NCBI GenBank assembly: GCA_021018815.1
Contig: JAITYX010000002.1
Location: forward strand, 9,889,001-9,953,000
Direction: 5' to 3'
Origin: Talinum fruticosum
Lineage: Eukaryota > Streptophyta > Magnoliopsida > Caryophyllales > Talinaceae
DNA length: 64,000 nucleotides
The position numbers and the translations under genes were made by a program. Below are positions 47,691 to 61,900 of this stretch, piece after piece (the stretch's first letter is position 1; each line of letters opens with the position of its first letter). Under the pieces are notes generated by a model that searched no databases, was not told the origin of the DNA, and worked only from the letters and a program-made list of their open reading frames with translations.

Positions 47691-50600
47691 ATCTAAAGTG
47701 GAATATACACTTTGTAGGATAAAAAAATATACATCCAAGCTAAGTTTTCTTGGTTTCTCATCTCCCTTTCTATAAGTTGTCTTGAATTTAGACATCTTAC
47801 AACCCACGAACTCCAAAGCGTTGATTTTCATGCAACCATTGTTATGGGAGGGAGGGAGAGAGAGATCCCTAAGTCAACATTTTATTATATAGAGGGTGCA
47901 TGCCTTTCTATGCTTATTGACTAGCTTGATCCTCTCTCGGAATGGATGTTTTTAAGTATGTAGGAATATCCAAAAATTAATATCATTACATATATATCAT
48001 CTTATTTAGTTATATTCGATACAAATTAAATTTACATATTTTTATATTAAATTATATTTATATGAAAAATAATTACATTTGATTTAAAACTAAATTCAAT
48101 TTTGAAATGAAAAGAAGAATATGAGAATTCAAATTTATGTATTCAAATATAACTTAACCTGAAATTGACTCGTTTAAATTTGACAATAATATTATGCCTT
48201 AATATGTTTAAGATCTTTGATAAGTGCATTGGCCAATTGGAAATACATGGAACAGAAGCATTTAATGACGAAACCATTGGTACGAATGTGATTAATATAA
48301 TCTAATCAAATTTGTATGACTTAATTTGCACCTAATAAAACGTACTATTGAATAAAAGTAATTTTGAATGCAACGGTACCATACTACTCATACCTGCGTT
48401 AGTCATAATTATGAGATCTTGAGCAATAAACATCAAGAAAATTATAATAATAACATATTGTTATGTCACTTCAGATTAAGTTAAGTAATATTTATACTCC
48501 TTTAAGTTACAAATTATCAGGCCCAAACAGTTAATCGGCAATTATAACCGCATATATACTCTGATGTAGGACAGTAGTTTAGGCCCCTATTGAGATTAAA
48601 ATGAATTGTTAAATAACTAACGAGTCTTGCTAGAGTATGTTAATGAGTTGGGGCAACTTGACCTATTTTTTGTAGGCTTATCTATCATTTTATGTTATGC
48701 ACTGCACTTGACCAAATTTATTACTAAATTAATATGTAATAGTAATTAATATGAAGTAAATTTATTTATCGCTCCATTCAGATCTGATTCATTATTTATG
48801 TAACCCATTGATTTGGGAACCAATTTCGGCATAAAACTTAGTAAATTCGGGTAAAAAAGTGACTTGGTAACTTGAAATTATCACTATCTAAATTTCTTCA
48901 TGCTGAAATCCACTTCATTAAGGGTATATGAGTCACTTCAAATTGTTGCGTCACTTTTTTGCCCAAAATTACTAGTTTCATGTGAGAATTGATTTCCAAA
49001 AATATTTGGTCAAACTTAAGTATATTTATATGAAATTAGTAAGTTACATAAATAATTACTTAAACCTAGATGAACCGATAAATAAAATTTTCTTTTTTAA
49101 TATAAGTTTACTTCAATTAAAAACGAGTCAAATGCTAAATTGGCCCAACCCAAGCCATTAACCTTTATAGAAAAATTCAACTGGGTCACCTTCATTGACC
49201 CAACCTGATCCACTTTGTTAATGACCAACCCTAACCGAACCTAAACCAACCTATTACCCACACCCGTACTCGGGGGTGATATTAGGAAGTTTGGGGGAAG
49301 GCAAATTTGACAAATTCAAACAAAAAACTAAAAAAAAAGAAAAGGAAGAGGAGAGGGTCAAATAATTCAGCTCCATAACTAGTTATTAGCTCGACTATGG
49401 TAACAGAGGCCGAAGGATCAATAAGTTATAGGACGTCTTGCATCACCCTGAACTGTTGAATGATTAATAAGTTAGGATGTCTAGCATCAAGGTAGGTTGG
49501 AGACCAGATGCAAGTTATGCTTTCGTTGCCTCATTTGCGTTAGTTTCAAGTGAAAGATGTTTGAATACAATAACTGCAGATGTCTTGCGGTGATAGTACA
49601 TTTGTACTATAACCCAGTTAGATGGTAACACAACCTAATCTGAGAAACTACTCTCTCGCATTTCCCCCTCCTCAAACAGTTGTATCGATTTCGGGTCAAA
49701 TTCAATTATAACTTACGAGATTATTATTCTTGGTCAGGTTTTCCCAACTTGGCATGTATCGGCCATTCTCTAATCTACTGGCCACCCTCCACCAACCTCG
49801 ATCTCGCCATGTACTTCAATTAGTAGATCATCTCACCCCATTCAACATTTTATGCTGTCCTGAAAAAAATAATTAAAAGAAATTTCTCATGTGATGATCT
49901 TTCATGGTTGTATCATGTTTTTGTGCAGTTGTCAGAGACATCAGTTTGCCCATTTTTCTTTGTCACATCAAGAAAAACGGGTTGAAAATTAGAATCCTAA
50001 CAATAAGCAGCCATATGCACAGATGCGCAGCAGTTCCAAACTACACTAAACAATTCCGAAAGGAAAATGATGTGAATGAACAATAAACAACAGCAGATGT
50101 GACCAATAAGTCGATAGGAAAATGTAAACTGAGGGAATGTGCAAGATGCACAGGAGTATCACTACAAAATTCATAGCAAGTTTAATTATTAAATTGGAAA
50201 TAAATCTGAAGACTAATAGAATAATCGCATTCTTGGACGTCTAGTATGCAATCCAGATCATGTAACCAGTGTCAAGTCACCAGAACAGAAACCAGCCTCT
50301 CTGCTCTTTTGGAAAGGCAGAACAATTAGCATTTGGTTGAAAAAGGGCATTGGAGATGAGACAAGGAAGAGTTGAAAATACAATGGACAGCATGGGGGAA
50401 AGAGGGAAGAAAGCACGTCCAACACTCATTCTTACCACAAATCATAGACAGAGAGAGAAAGGTCCAATACCACATGATTAGAGGAGCATAATCAACACCT
50501 TTAATAGCATACCTCTCATATATCAATGTTCTGTTTGATTCCAAAACTCCAAAAAGGCACGTTAACCTCTCGTCAAAGAGATTAAAATCTCGAAAAATGA

Positions 50601-53193
50601 ACTAGATGAAATCGATGAAGTAAAGAAAGGGGCTGACACAAATTAGATAAAACATCAACTAGCCCTGAATGTGTACACTACCACACAACAATACGAGGAA
50701 ACTGAACTCCATCAAGTAAGATGTTTACTTCAGGAAGCATCATGAATAGATTTCCTTTATTTCATCAGTATGTGTGTATGTTCGGTGAATCAAAATCATC
50801 TTCATGAAATCAAATTTCCCTAATTAATGTTTCTTCTTACAATTACTAAACACATTTCATTTGATTAATTTCATGGAACTCTTATGTTTAACACTTGATT
50901 CCTTAAACCTTAGAAAACTTGTTGCCACAACCAAGGCTTTATGCAAAAGCATCCTAAAAAGAAGGGATACATTTGGGATCTGTTAGCTATGACAAACAAG
51001 TAATTTCCATGTGTGCACTCCCCAGTAATCCTAAGTACACTAAGGAGAGGACAACAAAATGACCAAGCAGAAAATGAGAAGTGAACAGGATTTTCATCAA
51101 TAACCAAAGGTTGCTGAATGACTGAATCCATGTGGAGACTGCTTGAACTAATCATACTTTCATTGTCGTAGAAGTTGGAATCAAAGCAAGTTCACAACTA
51201 CCATACATCAAAATATGAAACTACTCTTCATTTTAAAGCAACTTATACGTCTTATTGCTACTAAGATACTAAAAAGTTAAAAGAATGGCTAGGATTTCCC
51301 AACTAATTTCATAACAGAAATTTATAGCAGACTTAGCATTTCCTTCTGCCTTTTTTCTTTGCATGTTCTTGCATTTTTTTCTCTCCAAATCATAATGGGT
51401 CCAGAAAATCTACACAATAAGCATCTTAAACATAAAACCACCAATACAGAAATTTGCCCCCACCTCCCGATATGTGGGTCAGAATCATGCTCGAGGCATG
51501 GGAGAGTTCTCCTCCGCTCAACCCCCACCCTCCAAGGAGAAAGAAAATATCATGTTTTTCACCACTAGAGTGTCCCGCCCCTAATAGAGCTATCTTAACC
51601 CCCACCCTCCCGTCACAAAGAAAAAGGCACCAAACCAACAGACTAAGGAGACAGGGACGCAGGTCGCTTCCTGAGGGGAGGAGGTCCGAAGATAAGGGAG
51701 CCACAGGAGGGTCCAAGAGCACTTGACATACTGCATCCAAAAAAAGTGACACGAGGCTTGGACGGATGACAAAACTCAGAGGGACTCATGCTTAGGAGAT
51801 GGGAGCCAGCTTTTGGATGATGTATTGATGTCAAAGCCCTGATGGAGAGGGGGAGAAGAATTCCCTTGCAGATATGCCAGGAGCAATAATCTAGAAATTG
51901 ATCCAAGAACAGATTGTGGAAGACATATGTGGAACCGATGAAATGGTGACACTATCCTTGCTATACAGAGAGGTGATAAGCAAGATGACAGCTGGCACAT
52001 GAGTACAAAAGAGCCCAAAAATTCAATATCCTTCCTCCTTAATACCAAAAGGGTAGTTACCTTCCCTACTTGTGATTTTGAAAAATGGAAACCATGAATT
52101 GGAAAGGTGAAAGAAGCAGTTAAAATTAAGGTTGAAGTGCACTTGGATAAACAACTAGTGCATATGCTGCACAAGGATCACTGAACTCCGATAAATTTAA
52201 GATAAAAGTTCTAAGCCAGCTGATCACTATATGATCTGAATGTTGGATGATAAACGAGACGGAATTTATCAAAGATTATGGAGCAATAAGTTATGCAGCT
52301 TATGAGAAATCACAAATAGCTTCACACACAATATACAAGAAAAAAATCATGATTAAGAAAGAAGCACTTGCAGACTGGACCAGACACTCAGTGAAAGGAT
52401 TATATAATTGGGGACATAGGCACTAGGAAAGAAGAGGCAGGAACATTTGAACTAGATATCATCATATAAGCCATGAAGACAGTTTTGGTGCTCTGATATT
52501 TACTTGAAATATGAATCCACTAGAAGCAAACCTGATTATCCAAACAGTCAAACAACATAGTGGCATCATAGATACTCTGATGGCGAGAACAAGCAATTGG
52601 AGAAACCTTACGCAAACCACAAGCTATAGCTCACTTTTCTCTGCCTCAAAATTTATGTCTTCACATGTTTTCTAGCTCAAATTGTATGCATGGAACATAA
52701 CTCAAAAGCATAATGCAACAACTCGAAATGGAAATACTAAAGATAACTAAAAATAATAACATGATTTGTCCTCTGAAACACATCTATGCAATGCATAAGT
52801 GCAGGGAAAATAAAACCTGTAAAAGGCGTGTATTTTCAAAGTAATGACGAAACTACATAGCATATGACTAGGTGCAAAGAACAACAGTTGATAGCACAAA
52901 ACAGGCTGATTTAGATATGTTGATTCACACAAACACCAACGATTCCCACTTGCCAAATCCCGAGCAAGTTCACCAGCATCAAATGCATAAAAACACGTGA
53001 ATTATTCGAGACTACAGCACGAGATCGAACTTAACCACCACCATTCCCTAATCAAACACCAACCACAACCCAATCCCGCTTCACTGAGACAGATAGAACA
53101 CCTCTTCTTTCTTTTCTTTTTTTTTTTTTCTTTCAAAGTTTTTCGTTCTTCTGTACACAAACCATAGTATATAAGTAATCTAAACTCTGACCT
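47691..53193. other. Long spacer between the PIN and TMEM230-like genes
   Basis: About 5.5 kb without a supportable gene. The first part to about 49.3 kb is very AT-rich. From about 49.9 kb base composition is more balanced, and several minus-strand frames (for example 51776-52174 and 51426-51752) overlap without any domain, splice continuity or family motif that I recognise; these could be remnants of a retroelement or part of an untranslated transcript. The last 100-200 bases are presumably the 3' UTR of the TMEM230-like gene. Confidence 0.45.
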
Positions 53194-53699
53194 CTAAACG
53201 GGAGGAATGTTAGAGAAAGAGAAACCCTTGTAGCCCTTGTACGCATAATACGCAATCCTTGTATAATAGAACCCCGGTATGAACAAGATCCCTCCTAATA
53301 TTGCAAAGAACAACCCTGTTTTCAACACAAATTGAAGGAAAAAGGGTCTTAGTGAGAATAACCAAAAAAAAAACAGCCATCCCTTGTATTCTAATATTAC
53401 TCCCAACCGACCCAACAACATACTTACACCCAAATTCCCAAATCAACAATCAAAAAGATGAATTCAAGGAGAAATAAGAAAAGGGAAGGAGAAATTAAAT
53501 CAAACATACCATGGGCTCGATCGCCACCGACGTGATTGGCGGCCATGAAAATACCCAGAACGATGCCCACAACACCAAAAACGAGGAGAGAGACTGCTAG
53601 GGCAATTTCCTTGATGGGTGGCCGATTATTGATGGAATAAGAGTTATCCATCATGATATCCTCATCAGTTATGGAGAAAGCATGGTCGACATACGCCAT
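53194..53699 (-). CDS. TMEM230-like small membrane protein (DUF872 family)
   Basis: Two exons on the minus strand, 53510-53699 and 53194-53315, encode 103 residues. The protein has an acidic N-terminus (ITDEDIMMD), a first membrane segment at about 35-53 ([17 protein letters not shown]), a short loop with DRAHG, and a second segment at about 65-82 ([16 protein letters not shown]), then the conserved end [20 protein letters not shown]. This layout is that of TMEM230, which in animals sits on secretory and recycling vesicles; the plant role is unknown to me. The start is the ATG giving MAYVDHAFS; an upstream in-frame Met ([13 protein letters not shown]) exists but lies outside the conserved part. 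Both exons are in frame with no missing bases. Confidence 0.88.
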
Positions 53700-55981
53700 T
53701 GTTGCAGCTGTAGCTTTGCAGAACACGAAATGGTTTTTCTCCCTTTTTCATCTGCTGGGTAAAGGCTCTCTACATTAGATTTTCGTAAGTGTTAATTTAT
53801 TGGCAGCGAATCGGAGAAGAGAGAGAGAGAGAAAGAGCGAGACTTTTCAAAAGTTAACTTTGAACGAAAGAATTCTCGTTTTAATGCCAAACCTAAACAA
53901 TAAGAAATTGGGCCTAATTTGCCAATTGTTCAAGATATGGGAAGGGGGGATAAACTGGATACTTGGTCAAATACAGGAGTTAGGTTGTGATCTTGCACAC
54001 AGGATGTTGGATTTGGGATTGCTATTAAATTAATCGCAAATCCATTTATATTTGTATTGACAAAAATTTAGATTGAGTTATATTTTAATTATAAAAAATA
54101 TTTATATTTTAATATTTTAAACTATGTTATTTTTACTTGAATTTTTTTATATAATCTGTAAGCATATTATTTATTTAATATAATATAAAAAAATTAGTTG
54201 AAATACTCGTAATATTATTCACTAAATGTTTCCTTTCAATCTCAACAAAGAAAGTCATATAATGAGTTGTCGATAATTATTAATAAAATTAAGTGTCACA
54301 CACTATATTAAGTTGCAATGTATCTTGAAACAATTATTATAACACTTTCACAAGCCTTTTTTGTGTAGCCAACTATATGTTGCAATGTCGAAAAGGTGTT
54401 ACCTTGTTGGTAACACCCTCACTTGTCACCTTCTCCATCCAGGGTTTGATCTTGGGTAGTCTGCTAAATTTTCACTTTGTGAAATTGACATGATAGGCTT
54501 GTAATCTTATTCCGCTTTAGCATGTCCGCCTCCCTCTCTTGGAGTCTCTTAGACTTGCACCCTATAAAAGGCTCCAATAAATAAACCTACTTATTAGTCT
54601 GTATATATATATTTCAATGTTAAAGCATGAAAATAACCCTAATCAAATATTTCTTTTGTAATAAAAATCTCATTTTGGATGTATTAAATAAAATAAATTG
54701 TCATTGTTTGTGAGCTAAACATTGTCGTTGTCATGACATAATACTTTAAGTGAATGTCAACCTCAATACTTTTTGATATACACAAAGTCTACATCCTTGC
54801 AAAACATACTAAACTACTTCATTTACATATTGACAATCACAATATCAGTGTAATTTTTATATTCATGAACACTTGAACGAGTTAAATTTATTATGAATAT
54901 TCATACATCATCTTATATATTTATACTATCGAGAAATACTTACCTAATATATTTACAACAATTTAATGTTTCAAATACACGACCTATCATGAACTTATCT
55001 TGCAAAAGCACTTATTATACATACTCCCTTCACCGATATAAAAGCGTCCAAGTACATTATAATGTAATTATACTAAACAGTTTATTATACATTTACAATT
55101 GTTTGGATTCCCTTTTCCTATAATAAAAGCAATGAACAAAATATTAGTCCAATACATTCTTACATATACTTGTTTAAGTTAAAAAGTAATGAGAAAGACA
55201 CACATAAAACACAAAGAACCACATGAATTTCAACATTTATTTTTAGATTAAATTTAGTTTCAATTTCGGGTAATTAATGTTTGTATTTTGCAAAGAAAAA
55301 TAACTGTCGAAAAAATGTTAAAGCCGTTTTTGGTCATTTTCGAATTCAAATAAACTTTAAAATAACTAAAGTTCAATAGAGTGGATGACCCTCAATACTT
55401 ATACTATTAGATCAGAATAACGTGATTTATTTTGCGAGAGGATAATTTTTTTAATTTTTTTTTTTTGAAGAAGGATTGTAACAACATGGGGTGAGAGTTT
55501 TACAAAACAAAACTAAATAACCTTATATTTTTTAAACTTTTAGTTTAATCCTTTTAAATATCAAATATTTAAAGTAAAATATATTCCAATAAATACATTG
55601 TCAGATATTCAAATTCGTATCTACTAATATTTTATTAATATAAATAATTATATACCGTAACCAAATCTACGGATCTGAAACACAAAAAATAAATAAAAAG
55701 AAGTGCACAAAGAGTGGTGTAATTTGCATTGATGCACAGACCTCCATTTCATAGCTTGGTTCATCATCAGGGCAAATTGGACCAAGAGTAGGGCGTGGAG
55801 ACAAAGAGGAGGGAGAGAGAGAGAGAGATAAGAATCTACAATTTCGGCCGGGACTTCACAGAATATGTGCTGATAGCAAAGTGTGGATATAAGCGGGAGG
55901 AGAGAGAGAGAGAGAGGACGCAATTGTAGCTTGCAAACGGCGCAGAACTGCAGTAGGTAGAGTAGACGAGTGTCAGTGACA
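53700..55981. other. Spacer between the divergent TMEM230-like and ATM3-like genes
   Basis: The two genes are transcribed away from each other across about 2.3 kb. A GA-rich patch at 53815-53840 is near the TMEM230-like leader. The middle is AT-rich with no gene. Two (GA)n tracts at about 55813-55827 and 55900-55916 fall in the likely promoter or leader of the ATM3-like gene. A minus-strand frame at 55648-56172 overlaps exon 1 of that gene and is a shadow. Confidence 0.5.
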
Positions 55982-58900
55982 ATGTGGAGGTCTTCGCCCA
56001 ACTTGACGGCGTATCTTCGCCGGAGTCTGACGTCCCTCCGACCTATCCGGCCGAATTTTCCCGCAGGCTTTGCTGCTGCTGGTTTTTCCGGAAAGTCTCT
56101 ATCTTCTTCATTGGTGCCGCCGTCCGCGTCGGCGTTTTCTTCTCGTTTCTCTCCCGCCGACGGCATTTTCAAGAATGATACCTTCTTCAGATATGACAGG
56201 GTTCTCTCTCTCCCCTCTCTCTCTCTCTCTCTCTCTCTCTCATGATGCTGTTATTTGTTTATGCTAGGTTAATTTGTTTTGTTGATATTACTTTGATTTG
56301 TTTATGTTTGCTCAATTTTCTAGTCGAAGATGGTGATCAAACTTTAGGAAAGCAATTGATTGCGTGGAACGATATGTGCATAAAAACTTTTTGAAACCCT
56401 CTTATTTAAAAATTTACAATTAGATTAACAAATTTTGAGGGCCTAAATGGCCTCGGAATGTCGACGTGTCAGACCAAAATAGGGTTTGTGTATTTTGTAA
56501 ACCGGAGATGCTTTGAAACAGTTCCACTAGTTCGTGTAGTTAACCATGAAGGAAAGTATTCACTTGGGTTGTCATTTAAGCTCAAAAAGTAGTGGATTCT
56601 GGCTGGAGATCAGGATTGGTATTGGGAAAGCTGGTTTCAAATGATGTGAGAGTGTGTTAAAACATGAAAGAAGAAGGGAAATACAAAGCACAATTTGATG
56701 TGTTTCATTCATTCTGTCCGATGATGCATCGACGCTTTATACTGGGAAAGGCTGAAAGCCTGAAACTATTACAGAGATTGGATCAGCTCTTTATGTAGAG
56801 AAAGGCTGAAATCATTTACAGAGGCTGAAATTAACTATTCTAGTAACCAACAACCTTAGCTAACGACTGCGTAAGAGATTGGTCTCAGATAATAGGTTTG
56901 GAAAACAGGAAGTTCCTGCCTCCAAGGGAACTTCAAACAGAATGAGACGTAGTATAATGTAAAGCTATATAACACTCTGTTGGGTGTCTACTTGTGAGGC
57001 TGATAGAACTTGATTTTGCATTTTGTACTGGTGAGACTCTATAAAATCCTTGCTATCCCTAAGCAAAAATACTGGTCGCTTAGCCAGGCTTCCTTTTTCT
57101 GCTTTCCACTCTCCCCGGGCGGGGTTTGTGGAAGTTTCCATTGTGTCCCATCAATCGATCTTCTCATTTTTCACCCAAAAAGCACGATGAAGTATTTTTT
57201 AATGCAATGTCGGAGTAGACATTCAGTGCTGAGGAGGAGACTGTTTTATTTACTTGCATAAGGAGAGTTGTCTGATTCAAAAGGATGATTGCTTGGCCAA
57301 GGCATGCTCAACATGTATGGTGAACTTATTTACCTAGTCCGCGAAATTTGGGTATTAACAAAAGTCAGCTACTGAATAAAGTAAGCCCATGAAAAAAGTT
57401 CAAAGATAAGAAAAAGGTCTCATAAAGATAATAAGTAAGTTGGAGTTGGCAGTCCTCAAAGATAAGTATAAGTACATATCTAGGCGAATGTTTGCAGTTG
57501 GCAATGTGAGGCATGAAACTGTATATGAGTAGTAAAGAAATAGGAGAGTTTAGGTAGGCATGTGAGGTAAGGGATATAATTGGGATTTTTAGGTCTATCT
57601 GCAGTTGTGGTAGGAAATGAGGAAAGATTCTGGATGGCAGTTTGTAATACTTGAAATAGAGCTCAACTGAAGTGTTTGTAATCATAGCTACCACGGATGC
57701 CATTCTCTGCGTTATATTCTTCTTCAGCTGAGCTATCCAAAGCCCAAATTACCCAAATTAATGCGATAGGTTTGATCCATGGTCCTGTTTTAGTTATTCT
57801 AGAGGCTTTCTTCATAAGATGGTATGGTGGGCATATACTCCATATAGGTGTATCCCAGACAGAAATATGCTGAGTGAAAGTGCATACACCGGCACAAAAA
57901 TTAGACAAAACTGAGACAAGCTTAGGTCCTAGAGACTAGAGAGAGTGTTAAAATTATAAGAGCAAGTACAATGCTTGTCTATAGAAAACTGGCGCACGTG
58001 GTTTGATTACCTTGGACTTATTTTCAGTTTGGTTTAAAAAATTAAAACCTTAAAACTAGCAGCTGTCCCTCTTGAAGATGGTCCCCCCTCCCCCCAACCA
58101 AAGTTGTGCCACTTTCAGGGTTGGAGGCTGGTAGTATTTAGATGTATGTTTTCTTTGCTGTTGAACTTATGTTTGTGTAAAATTCTTGGCAGAGTATGAA
58201 GATGAAGGGATATGCACTATTCTCAGCTGCAGCTGGCAATGTGAATGAGTCAAAGCAGGTGCTGAAGAAAAATGATGGTCAAGATGTTAAAAGTGATCGA
58301 GTTGCAGATATGAAAATACTCACGACCCTAGCCAAGTACTTATGGTTGAAGGATAACCTTGAATTTCGTCTTAGAGTTTTAGCAGCCTTAGGTTTCCTTG
58401 TTGGCGCTAAGGTATATTTCCATTAATTATACTATTTGTCTTATTGGAGTTATGTTGCTTTCGTTTCTTTACTCTGGTTTGTCATGTGCAGCAAGAGTAG
58501 CTAGAATCCTTAATTGCAGTTCCCTTTCAGGTTTTAAATGTTCAGGTGCCTTTTCTCTTCAAACTAGCTGTTGATTGGCTTGCAACTGCAACAGGGAATG
58601 CTGATGCTCTTGCTTCCTTCACTGCTTCCAATTCATATCTGCTTACTCTTTTTGTCAGTCCAGCTGCTGTATTACTTGGTTATGGAATAGCACGTTCTGG
58701 CGCGTCAGCCTTTAATGGTACTTAACAAGCAGTATCCCTTGAAGGCTTGTCTTTCAGTTTTGTCATTCTACATACTTATTTTTATTTTATTTTATTTTAC
58801 ATTTTCTTTCCTTGTACCAGTTTCATGACAAGTACTTTTTCCTGTTTTGCATTATAATAAGATTGTAATAGATAGAACTTTGTGCTTGTAGAACTACGCA

Positions 58901-61900
58901 CTGCTGTCTTTTCTAAGGTGGCCCTACGGACAATTCGTACCTTGTCTCGACAGGTGACAAACTACCACATGGACACTCCTCCCTTTCCCTAAAGTAGTTC
59001 TTTCTCGTATGCTTCAGTGATTAGTTTGACTTTCTTTGTCATTCTCTGGCTAAGATGCATATTTTAACTCAAATGAAATGATCAATATTATTCTAATACG
59101 AAAAACAAGAGCACAAAAATTACATGACTATGAGCAGGTAGAATACACACACTTGTAATGGTATTACAATTTTCATTAGTTCATTACATTCCCAATTATG
59201 GAAGAACAAGAGAATTATTTCTTTTGCTAATTTTTCAGCTTACTCACTCAGGAATGTAATTGCACTTGTAAAGTTTCTGAAATTATGTACTTATGGTTTT
59301 CTTAGCAGAAATGATTGAGTAGTTTGTTGGTTTATGCGTCTTCGTGGAGTTGTTTATAGGCGAAAGGAAAAGACACCGGGGGGTGTTATGGGTGGCATAA
59401 AGGATCAAAATTTCCCTTATTGACTTATTTTTCTAGTACGAAGAATAACAACAACCACTCTGAGTTTGGGTTCATCTTTCTTGGGATCTAACGCGATTTA
59501 GATGTAGGCAACCTTACTTTTGCAATCATAGAAAGTCCAAGATACAAAAAATTTGAGAAAACATTTTTGAAGCTTGTAAGAAGAATGAATGTTTGAAATT
59601 TATAACACTTGGAGAATATTTATGTAATAATTTACCATCAAAATGGAAACTTTTGTAGTAGCCTTGTAGATAATTCCTTCACAACTAAACACCACATTCC
59701 GACATGCTTCAAACAAGGAGGTCATTGATTTCAATAGTTTTCTCTTTATTTTTGACGGTCTATTCCTTTCCCTTGAGGTCACCATAGGGTAAGATGGAAT
59801 TTTCCGTTCTTGGACTAAAATATATTATTATTTTGTGCTATGAGTTAAAACAATGCACAATTCTTGATGTTACAATATAAATGTCTCACATTCCCTCTTT
59901 TCTTTTTCATAAGGTGTTTTTTTTTTTTTTTTGGAGAATGTGGCCCTTTTTTTTTTAGCTTTAGCTTATAGCCTTATAACTCTTTACAGTTCCTTATAAC
60001 TCCTTACAACTAAACTTACAACAATCTTACAACTTTTAGAGTTGCTTACTACTTCTTACAACTTTAGAACTTACAACCTTATAGCTCCTTACAGTTAAAA
60101 GGAATAGAGGCATCTGCCAGCCAGCCATATGTACAGTTATTCCAATATGTCCAAATTGAAATACGCTTTGAGTTATAATGAAAGACTATATTATAATGTG
60201 GTCATTATCTTTTACATACAAGAAGCATAATGACATAGTTCCACATGTTTATTTTGCAGGTTTTTGCACATTTACATGAACTTGATCTCCGATACCATCT
60301 CAGGTACCAGCTGTGATTACCATTTCCTGGTCAGAATCAAACTGAAATTTATTTCATTTACTCATAAAGTACCCCTCTTTGTCTCATAAATATTGGCTTA
60401 TTGAAATTCTATTATTATTGAAATTTATTTCATTCACTCATGAAATCCATACGTATTCCATATTATTATTGAAATTCTATTCTTGAGAAGCCATTAGTGT
60501 TTTTATTGGTTGATAAAATATTTTCAACCATACTCCATTAACCGATTGAATTTAATGGTTATTTTCATTTATTCTCAACATCTGACAATATGTATTAGAT
60601 GATTGGAGTATCATTTTTTTTATAGTATTTAGAAGTCATGTTAGGTTTATTATTATGATTTCCCTTTTAATTAATGCTAAGGTTACAATTTACAAAGCTG
60701 TTGGCTGCCTGAAAACACCGTGTCTACTGTGCATACTTGGTTGTGGGTTTGCTATAATGTTTGAATGTTAAGAGTTCTGTTTTCTGTTTCTTGACTGTTG
60801 AACCTCTAGCCGAGAAACTGGTGCTCTTAGTCGGATCATCGACCGTGGTAGCCGTGCTATTAATTTCATTCTCTCATCCATGGTTTTCAACGTTGTTCCC
60901 ACTATACTAGAGGTGCGGCTCTGTAGTTTATATTATTTATGTTATTGTCCTTGAGGTTTTTATTTTCGCTGTCCTGGCAGTATGCTTTTTAGTTTCCTTC
61001 TTTTTGCTCCATTACTCATCTGTGACTGAAAAAGTTTTTGACATCTTTAACCTATACTTTTTAGATATCCATGGTATCAGGTATACTAGCTTACAAATTC
61101 GGAGCCCCCTTTGCATGGATAACTTCCTTGTCAGTGGCTGCATATATTGCTTTTACACTGACTGTTACTCAGGTGCAGTATATCTTCCTTTTTCTGCTTG
61201 ATTTTATTAATAAGATTCCCTTCTGCTTTCTGTGATTTGACTTATTTTATGACAATCTTGAGCTAAGGTATCTGTAGATATTTGACGTAGAGTTGAAATG
61301 GTCAAACACTATGGCATATTCTTCATTTTATCATGAAATAACAATAGGTAAATTATGGACTACTAGGAAAAGGTAAAAAATGATATCAATAGTTGGACAT
61401 AACTATGCTCCAATGACTACTATAAACTTATTTGTTCATTCCAACTTATGTACCTATCTTAGCCCATCAACACTATGAATTTTTAGTCTGATATATAGAC
61501 ACATACCTGTATTGGATGCTTGTAGCAAAACTAGAGTGATATAGCCTCTGCCTTCTGTGATAGCGACAATAACATGCCAGTGTGGGTGCTGTTGGAGTGA
61601 GGTTTTGCATGTCGAGAATAGACAATCAGATACCACCGAGAGGTGGTTGAAATCAGGCAAACAAAGGGAGACCTAAGATAGCCATGATGAGTTTGCAAAG
61701 AATAACCAGATCCTGAATCAGCCCAATTCCTGCCTTGTTAGTGTATCGTTTTTGGGCTGGCGGCACCTCACATCTTATTGCTGATCCTCGCTTAATTGGC
61801 CAACCTCCCTGGTCTAAACTGCTGATGCACTCCTCTGTTTTTTTCACCTGGGCTGGAACCACTGTTTGATATCCTTGTCGATCTCATAATTGCTGTGCAT

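Noticed and set aside
51322..52174. Cluster of minus-strand frames of 60-132 codons
   Set aside because: No start context, splice continuity or recognisable domain, and several frames overlap. A decayed element or untranslated transcript is possible, but not supportable as a gene.
55648..56172. 174-codon minus-strand frame
   Set aside because: It is antisense to exon 1 of the ATM3-like gene; its charged part is the reverse reading of the presequence.
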